Source: Malachius bipustulatus (taxonomy: Eukaryota; Arthropoda; Insecta; Coleoptera; Melyridae). From it: a stretch of 64,000 nt of DNA. The stretch covers positions 8,804,001 through 8,868,000 of the forward strand of contig OU342631.1 in the NCBI GenBank assembly GCA_910589415.1, given 5' to 3'. Shown one piece after another: positions 57,021-64,000 of the stretch. Every line of letters starts with the position of its first letter. Position 1 is the stretch's first letter. Position numbers and translations under genes: made by a program. Under the pieces are notes generated by a model that ran no database searches, was not told the origin of the DNA, and worked only from the letters and a program-made list of their open reading frames with translations.

Positions 57021-59404
57021 TATAAAAAGTTTTTGTTGAAAAAAATGCGCAACCAGAAATACTTATCGACGTGTCCGAGCGTTTTTTCGTACCCGTCTCC
57101 ATTTATTTATTATCGAATTAATTCCATTTGGTTTTTCCACACTGTATTTAGGTTAGCACCCATTTCCAAAGGGTTAACATCTCTATACTTAGTTACTCTC
57201 TAGGTATTTTCAAAAACACCTATAATGTTATTTTTGATCAAAATATTTTTAAATTGGCCGTTAGAAAAAAAAAAAATTGTAAATTTTGAAATTATTATTT
57301 TTCCTACATTGCATTCTTGTTCACCGACCTCCAAAATGCCCCATCATGTATCAATTCGAAAGATTGTATTGATATTTATCGATTTATTTCAAATATTTCC
57401 AGAAGAATCTGTTATTATTTAAAAGCTCTTCGGGAATCAAAGGAAACTTTACTTATAGTTGGCGTTGCTTGAAGTACGTTCCTTAGGTACCTTCTTTAAT
57501 TAAGTCGACCAAGAGAAATGAGCTTGCAGTTGATCGGACAGCACTCGGTTGTTTATATTTTACTTGTAGAAGCATAGAGCAAATAATTGGAGATAGCATT
57601 TCCGGAACGAAGATATGCGGGTATGGTGAAATTTAAATCGGTCAAAGCGTTCGGTGTTGAGGTAGGTCACTACCGGAAAATTAAAGATAATTATTTGCCG
57701 GGAACGCTCTTATTTAATCGGGCAAACACGCTTGGAGTTTTACTCGAGAGGACGAGAGGAAAATTCCTCACTGTCCTTGGAGAGAATCGCAAATGTCCAC
57801 GCAGTTAAATGACTTTCGGTTGAAACGTATAGTTTCTTGAAAATGACCCGAAACGCTCGTTGTTTTTAGATTCAAAAATCTAATTTCGTGAAAACAAAAT
57901 GCTAGAAGCAGTTGTACTTATTTTTCTGAAAAGATACAGGCACGAGAAAGATAAAGAGATTGAATTTAGGTTAGGTACCACGCATGCTCACGTTCACGCT
58001 CCGAGCCGCTCCCTATTCCCTCGACGCTTTCTTCCCTCTGTAAGGAGTTCGACGTCAACCTCCGGGTCCCACGTAGACGTTTTCCGTGCGCGCGGTGTAC
58101 CTCTCAGGTGATATTTTTTACACTGATCAAAGGGTCCGTGAATTTACACGCGACACTTTTAAGAAAAAGGTCGCTAGGAATTTTATCTCAAGAAAACTAT
58201 TCTATTTTCGATGTAAGGTACGCGTGGATAACTTATTTTCTAACAAGAACGATTAGACCTTTGATGAACCCCTGATGTTAGTTGCAAAATTCCGGTGATT
58301 CCCACAGCGAGGAACCAAAGATAAGAGTCAGGCTGAGCTAAAAAGGCGGAAACGTTGAACGATTTCATGAAAATGTTTCTTGTCATCATCATCATTTTTT
58401 TTGCACCTGGCTTTATACATTCATCTTGTCGTTGTCGGTAGGTGTATTGTTTGCTAAATCCGTACACCTATTTAAATAACAATTTGAATATTTAAATGAG
58501 AATTTTTGCACCATCAAGATTGCGAACTGGACTTCTTATTAAAGGATGGAGACAATTGATGTGAACAAGGTCTTGGTGCTGGTGCTGGTGCAGCTGGTGC
58601 TGGTGGCTGTGGTGGCTGGTGCTGGTGAAATCATTTCTATGAGACTTTAGACCTTTTATAATAAATAATAAGACACATCATAAATAATAATAATTTCAAT
58701 TATTCCTTTATCCTTTCATATAGATGAAAGAATTTACATATTTGCTTAGTACATTTTTATATAGATAGATAGGTAGGTAGGTCTAGGTACCCTCACAGGA
58801 AGTGAAAATTATAAATCTTCTTATTATCACGTTTGAATTAAAATAATCGTTTGTTTGTAAATGTCATTTTTGCACCGACTTCCGGTTTTCTTTCAATACA
58901 GTTAACGGCTCTATTATTGATCTGTCAGAAATGAGTTTTTTTAATTAATAAAGTTACCGCACAATAATTTTCATCATCGTTTTTAACTAGCCGTTTTTAT
59001 TTTAATTCGAGTAAGTTGACCTTATTTCATTGTTGTTTCGTATTGTAATCACGTTATATGCTTGTTTTGTTGTTACTACACGCCTTTTATTGGATAGATC
59101 TTTATTGGTATTAACACTCCGGGCGATTTATTTATTTCTTCTATTACTTACCTGCTACTTCTATAAAATTATGCACACCTAAAGTGGGCTCTGGTGGGTT
59201 ATAACTCGATTCCAAATTTTTGGAAAATTTCTGTATAGTGAGGACGTTTATACCTAGGCCCCCCTGACCTTAATAATAAATTTTGATCCGAATGAGATAC
59301 GTAGAACTTTGGTGCAAAAATTACTTTACTAATTTTACCACTTTTTGACGTAAAACTGTTCTATGTGTGCTGTTTTATATTTTATAATATTCATGCCATT
59401 TGTT
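57021..59404. other. Intergenic with microsatellite and a diverged D1 block
   Basis: About 58128-58210 matches the end of block D1. A GGTGCT/GGCTGT microsatellite lies at 58576-58627. Around 57840-58100 the sequence is relatively CpG-rich but no supported exon was found. Confidence 0.4.
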
Positions 59405-59640
59405 CCGTCATCGTAATCGATTTAGTCGTTAGAAATTGATATCTTAATGCCGATGAACGATATGATTATTTCATTCAGCAACAATCGTTCGTCATCGCAG
59501 AATTCGTGGGTTCGAAGAACCCAAGAACGGATCGTCAGATATCCTCCTAAATCGTGTTAATAACACTCGTAATAATTAATCGTATTGTGAACCTAAAATA
59601 TCCGCGCCTTACAACAGCGGTTTATAATCGTTATAATTAA
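59405..59640. repeat. Duplicated block D2, copy 2
   Basis: It matches 40331-40700 in the same orientation and order (AGAAATTGATA, CGATGAACGATATGAT, TTCATTCAGCAACAAT, CGTTCGTCATCG, CTCCTAAATCGTGTTAA). The middle is shorter here. Confidence 0.65.
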
Positions 59641-60156
59641 ATCAAGTGATCTACAATCAAACATCAAGAGACATAGAGCAAACCGAAGGTACAAACAGTA
59701 ACTATTTATTCGAATTATTTACTGTGCATCTACCTACTCCTGTCTCTCTTTGGGCTAAGCCCTGGTCCTTCATCCTATAATATCAAAATTACCATTAGTT
59801 AAACATTTCCCCAAACACCATTGAATTGAGTTTTATTGTATCAAAGTTCTCTCTCGTTAATTCGGATCAAAATTTTGGGATGGGTGGGTTCTCAAACGTC
59901 CTCACTGATACTGCAACTATCAAAATTGACAACTAACATAATTTTTGTTCGGATAATTGAAGTATGTACCTTTAAAATATGGTCTTCCCCCTGATGTCCT
60001 TCAAAATTTTGTGTTTTGCAACGATTGCAACGTCATTGTTCACATTTTTCAAAGCAATTTTACGTCAAAAAGTAGTAAAATTCATGACATTTGATAATTT
60101 GATGTAGTTTTTTCACCAAAGTTCTATCTCGTTCCAGTGGAGGCTTTTCAGACTAA

Positions 60157-60308
60157 TGCCCGTATTCACAAACGATAATTTCCTAAATAATTACGTAATT
60201 AATTAAATGAGTGAGATGGAGATATGCAGTTTTTTTGCAATAGATTGAGATGGGGATAATTGATTACGTAATAATTATTTATGAAATTATCGTTTGTGAA
60301 TACGGACA
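60157..60308. mobile_element. 152-bp MITE, TAA-flanked
   Basis: The terminal inverted repeat TG(C/T)CCGTATTCACAAACGA continues inward as TAATTTC on both sides. TAA is found at 60154-60156 and 60309-60311. Size and the 3-bp duplication suit a PIF/Harbinger-type MITE. A wider weak fold-back (about 59330 TTTTTGACGTAAAA against 60060 TTTTACGTCAAAAA) ends just to its left. Confidence 0.78.
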
Positions 60309-60539
60309 TAAGTGAATCAATAGCCAGTTCATCTATTTCTAAATTAAAAAATGATTTTTTTTTATTTGTGCAATTTTTAGATCACATTCTATAAATAAGT
60401 AAAATATAAAGCGCCAAGTCTATCTTTTTTTGGAAAAATTTCGTTTTTGACTAGATCTGGTGAGCTCGATTTTTTCGGCAAGTTCCGGCCAGTTATTTTT
60501 GTTTTTTTTTTCAAGATTTACTCTGACTAGGTAAGGTCA

Positions 60540-61340
60540 GCTCGGAAGTTTGCTTTTTGCAAGATTCGGTCAGTCGGAAAATTCGACTTTTTTCGAGCCT
60601 GCTAAACCAAACCTTGCAAAAATCGAATTTTCTAGCTGGCCGGACTTTTCAAAAATCGAATTTTCGAGCTGACCGGACTTTTCAAAAGGCGAATTTTAGA
60701 GCTGACCGGACTTTTCAAAAGTCGAATTTTCGAGCTAACCGGATTTTGCAAAAATCTAGTTTTAGAGCTGACCGGACTTTGCAAAAATCCAGTTTTAGAG
60801 CTAACCAACCGGCTCTGTTAAACCACACTTTTCAAAAAGAAAGAACAAAAGCGCGTTTATTGGATTTTGCAAAAATCGAATTTTAAAGCTGACTGGACTT
60901 TTCAAAAATCGAGTTTTTGAGCTAACCAACGGTGCTCTCTGTTAAACCACACTTTTCAAAAAGGAAACACAAAAATGCGTTTATCGGATTTTGCAAAAAG
61001 CGAATTTTAAAGCTGACTGGACTATTCAAAAGTAGAATTTTCGAGCTAGCCGAATTTTTCAAAAATCGAATTTTCGAGCTAACCGGATTTTGATAAAATC
61101 GAATTAGAGTTCATCGGACTTTTCAAAAGTCGAATTTTCAATTGTAGAGCTGACCGGACTTTGCAAAAATCGAGTTTTTGAGCTAACCAACGGGACTGTT
61201 AAACCACACCTTTCAAAAAGAAAAAACAAAAGCGCGTTTATCGGATTTTTGCAAAAATCGAGTTTTAGAGCAGATCGGACTTTGCAAAAATCGAATTTTC
61301 CAGCTAATCGGACTTTGTACCTATTACCTGACATTTCAAA
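60540..61340 (+). repeat. 33-bp minisatellite with a higher-order unit
   Basis: Many copies of a unit of the form TTTTCAAAAATCGAATTTTC followed by GAGCTGACCGGAC run head to tail. About every 150-270 bp a longer variant occurs containing GCTAACCAAC, GTTAAACCACAC, AAAAAGAAA and GCGTTTAT. Because 33 is a multiple of three the array happens to read openly as an 11-residue repeat (RTFQKSNFRAD); that is a by-product, not evidence for a gene. Confidence 0.85.
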
Positions 61341-61515
61341 AAAAAAATCGAGATGACAGGACCTTATCCTGGGGTAAAATCTACTCTTCACTAACTTTGC
61401 AAACCACGAGCCGTCACTGTATCTCAATCGGATAAAAATTTTATGAGAGGGATGGAACAATAAACGTCCTTACTCCTTACTGTAGCTACAAAATGTACCT
61501 ATATTTGTAACTATA

Positions 61516-62221
61516 CAGGGTATTCTACAAGCTCTATGACAAACTTTGACAGATGGTAGGTTGCTTGATTTTAAACATATTTTTTTTAATAAACATGGGT
61601 CCGATTCGTTTTTGTTTAGAAGTTACAAGCATTCTTAGAACACGACCTTTTAGAGTTTATTGATGACGTGCAGGTGCAACTCAATATTATTCAAAATATG
61701 TGGTATCAGCATGACGGTGCACCACCACATAGAGGAAGACAAGTTGCTGCTTGGCTAAATGAACATTTTCCGAATAAATGGATAGGTCAAGGAGGTCCAA
61801 TATCATGGCCACCTCGTTCTCCCGATCTGAATCCTCTGGATTTTTATTTATGGGGACACATGAAGCAGCTGGTCTACCATGTTGAAATCGCTACCCATCA
61901 GCAGTTACTTGAAAGAATTCAAGATGCAGCTAACCAAATAAGAAATGATCCAAATCTCATTCTTCGAGTGACCGAATCTTTAGTTCGTCGATGTGAGGCT
62001 TGCATTCAAGCTGAGGGTGGACATTTCGAACAATTTTTATAGTCTTAAGTTTTGTGATTATCATTTAATTTAAATTTTTATTGTTGATTGTTAATAAAGG
62101 TTAAATGCTTGTAACTTCTAAACAAAAACGAATCGGACCCATGTTTATTAAAAAAAATATGTTTAAAATCAAGCAACCTACCATCTGTCAAAGTTTGTCA
62201 TAGAGCTTGTAGAACACCCTG
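61516..62221 (+). mobile_element. IS630/Tc1/mariner-type transposon with an internally deleted transposase
   Basis: Terminal inverted repeats of about 120 bp begin CAGGGT(A/G)TTCTACAAGCT and are nearly identical. TA lies at 61514-61515 and 62222-62223. The frame at 61668-62042 keeps the C-terminal part of a DDE/D transposase: QHDGAPPH carries the second catalytic Asp and WPPRSPDLNPLDFYLWG the third (37 positions later), followed by an intact tail to a TAG. The helix-turn-helix domain and first catalytic Asp are missing; the frame starts almost directly after the left repeat. It is not autonomous, but the very similar repeats suggest recent movement. Confidence 0.9.
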
Positions 62222-62752
62222 TATAGGAAGAAAGCGTACCTTAAACCTATACGCATCGTTGCCAGAGGTGTTTTTCCGCTAAAATAAAAAACAATTTTTG
62301 GTGAAAAGAAAATATTTTTTTTGCAACGATGTATCACAAGTTTTGCAAAAACATGATAACGTCATAGACCAAATTTTTTTTGTTGCAAATTTCATCAAAT
62401 AATATTCGCAAGATATGAGTAATTAAATAAAATCTGGCAACGTGATAATTTTATTAATTCTATCAATCGTGTCAATTTAGTGAATTTAACTGGACAACTG
62501 TCACTTTTGGTCAATATTATAATATTTTTGAACTCAATTTTCTTGATATTGTTGCAAGATAACAGCGGGAACGTATAAAATCTGTTCTTCTTTTTCATCT
62601 AGATTCTGGCCTATCGGAATCTAGAATGCCGTATCAGTTGATCTCTCCGTTGTATTCCAGAAAAAACTCCAGAATGAACTCTAGAGTTTTCCTGGAATTC
62701 AATGATCTAGCTAGAGTTTCTCGCGCGTCTACTGTAGGTACTGACTAGATCT

Positions 62753-62787
62753 AGAACATTCGGGAACGTTCGTCTCAACTCTAGAAC
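62753..62787 (+). promoter_or_regulatory. Heat-shock element array in a possible solo LTR
   Basis: Four contiguous alternating 5-bp units, AGAAC ATTCG GGAAC GTTCG (62753-62772), fit the HSF consensus exactly. A fifth unit AGAAC (62783-62787) lies in phase two units further on. Downstream are a TATA-like TTATAGGG (about 62806) and, some 230 bp later, AATAAAGAC (about 63057), which together look like an LTR promoter and polyadenylation pair. Upstream are several TCTAGA palindromes. No internal retrotransposon region adjoins. HSF binding is inferred. Confidence 0.6.
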
Positions 62788-63099
62788 GTCACTGTCGTCA
62801 CCTGTTATAGGGATATGTAAATATGAGAGATGAATCGTCACAAAGAGAGTAGTTCGGCAGCTATTAGAGAAATATCAGTTGGAGAGTTAGAGACAGAAGT
62901 GAATGTAATGTTGAATGTTGCAGGAAGTAAGATAGAAGGAAAGTAAAGAAGAAGAGTATAGGTAGTTTGGAATGTGTACTTATGTGAAGTGACAGTTCAG
63001 CTAAAGAAGTGACAAAAAGTGATGATAACCTCCAATTATTGTAATGTAAATGAATAATAAAGACTAAAAATTATTACAATAAACGATCATTAAGATCGT

Positions 63100-63660
63100 T
63101 CATAAATTAAAAACGTCCCATGCAAGAATATTCTCGAAATTCCCCGCTTAACCGTCAGTAAATTTTTCTTCACGTTTGACTCAGAATTTATATACCCATG
63201 CCGAACGTATTTCGCGTTAAATATTTAAATCGCATTATTATTCATTCCTAAGATTAATCCAAGGTGTTGAAAATACAACCGAAAATCTCTTAATCTCAAT
63301 ACCATTTTTCAATCCGGACGAAGGCCATTCTTATTCCGTATGAACGTGCGGATTTCTGACATCCGTCAAGTTGGGAGATGTTTTACTTAATTCCATATCG
63401 AATTTCATTAAATTAATTGCTTGTTATATTATAATGTTAATCTAATCTGCAGTTGCTGCTGAATTATTGATGTCTCAATTGGCGGCGATGTTCCGTCCTT
63501 CGTGCACGGTTGCTTAGTTTCGATTTATTTAATTGCATATTTTAATAGATGACGTCATAATCATGAGGACGAAAATATCATAATGTTCTTTTCAATGAAA
63601 AGGAGCCACCCCTTTTATAACCCCGCTTAGAGTCAGAATTGGAATATTCGTAAAAAAAAT
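63100..63660. other. Intergenic, no gene seen
   Basis: AT-rich sequence between the possible LTR and a reverse-transcriptase relic. Nothing recognised. Confidence 0.35.
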
Positions 63661-63668
63661 AATCAGAA

Positions 63669-63860
63669 GTGGGATCATGGGACGCCTCGTTTGAATTACT
63701 TATGAGCAAAAATGTTTTAACAGATTTATTGATGCAGACATCAGACAAGCTGTTCGTCCAAGTTGGAGTACCTCAGGGCGCAACTTCGAGTCCGCTACCT
63801 TTCAACCTTTCAATGGATCACATAACGCCGCACAGGTTCTGGCTTATTATGGTTATAGCC
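63669..63860 (+). pseudogene. LINE reverse-transcriptase fragment
   Basis: The frame reads ...KLFVQVGVPQGATSSPLPFN, matching the GVxQGxxxSPLLFN motif of non-LTR reverse transcriptases. The segment is short, the flanking residues are degenerate and the catalytic Y/FADD box is not found downstream. A C-homopolymer at about 63939 follows. It is a dead remnant of uncertain clade. Confidence 0.5.
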
Positions 63861-64000
63861 CATCTACGAATTAGCCGCTCTAAAGCAGAATTTCGGTTGG
63901 TGGTGACCGCGGTGACAGATGGAAAGTCATTTTTGCCCCCCCCCCCTTCCCTTGAAGTTTAAATTTAAAGTTAGCGTGATTGTAACAAGCAGTAAGCAGT

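Noticed and set aside
60557..60886. 109-codon frame with 11-residue repeats
   Set aside because: It is the 33-bp minisatellite read in one frame; no start context or splice evidence.

Overview
This window looks like nuclear DNA from an insect, possibly a beetle. It is AT-rich. Its genes have introns of about 50-100 bp with GT/AG borders, and the recognisable proteins (mTERF family, C2H2 zinc fingers, NudC) are animal-like. Mobile DNA is dense and dominated by Tc1/mariner-type fold-back elements flanked by TA. Nothing suggests a bacterial, organellar or viral genome. The species call is inference from style only.

Genes are concentrated in the first 23 kb. A four-exon mitochondrial mTERF-family gene (minus, 2395-3679) reconstructs cleanly to 371 residues. 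A C2H2 zinc-finger gene (minus, 5797-7645) is cut inside its second finger by a 461-bp fold-back transposon with an 8-bp target duplication. Two small unrecognised multi-exon genes follow on the plus strand (10362-11271 and 12601-13402). Next come the first three exons of nudC (16932-17548), whose CS-domain half is not visible downstream. A single-pass membrane protein gene (minus) has its last two exons at 21822-22375 and a likely first exon in a CpG-rich promoter at 37585-37900, giving a 15-kb intron full of repeats. Two isolated minus-strand exons of an unknown gene lie at 47875-48021 and 51237-51352.

Most of the rest is mobile DNA. There is a hAT element (429-1186), a P-like element with a decayed THAP domain (20201-21184), two copies of a 980-bp inverted-repeat transposon (9212-10197 and 28394-29370), elements with TAA or GTCAC target duplications, a tRNA-derived SINE (18942-19188), LINE remnants, and a Penelope-like fold-back with a 14-bp duplication. 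At least ten elements or element ends begin with CAGGGTG or a close variant next to TA. Several are near-perfect palindromes of 0.8-1.2 kb. One with the same terminus (61516-62221) still encodes the C-terminal half of an IS630/Tc1/mariner-type transposase and is the best clue to what mobilised the others.

Non-gene signals that stand out are: a sequence matching the hammerhead ribozyme core throughout (44068-44121); a perfect four-unit heat-shock element (62753-62772) in a possible solo LTR; a ~97-bp satellite split by a young 1.2-kb palindrome (52870-55245); a 33-bp minisatellite (60540-61340); and dispersed duplications inside and downstream of the membrane-protein gene. No operon-like organisation, CRISPR array or rRNA gene was seen. 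The genes appear functionally unrelated to one another.
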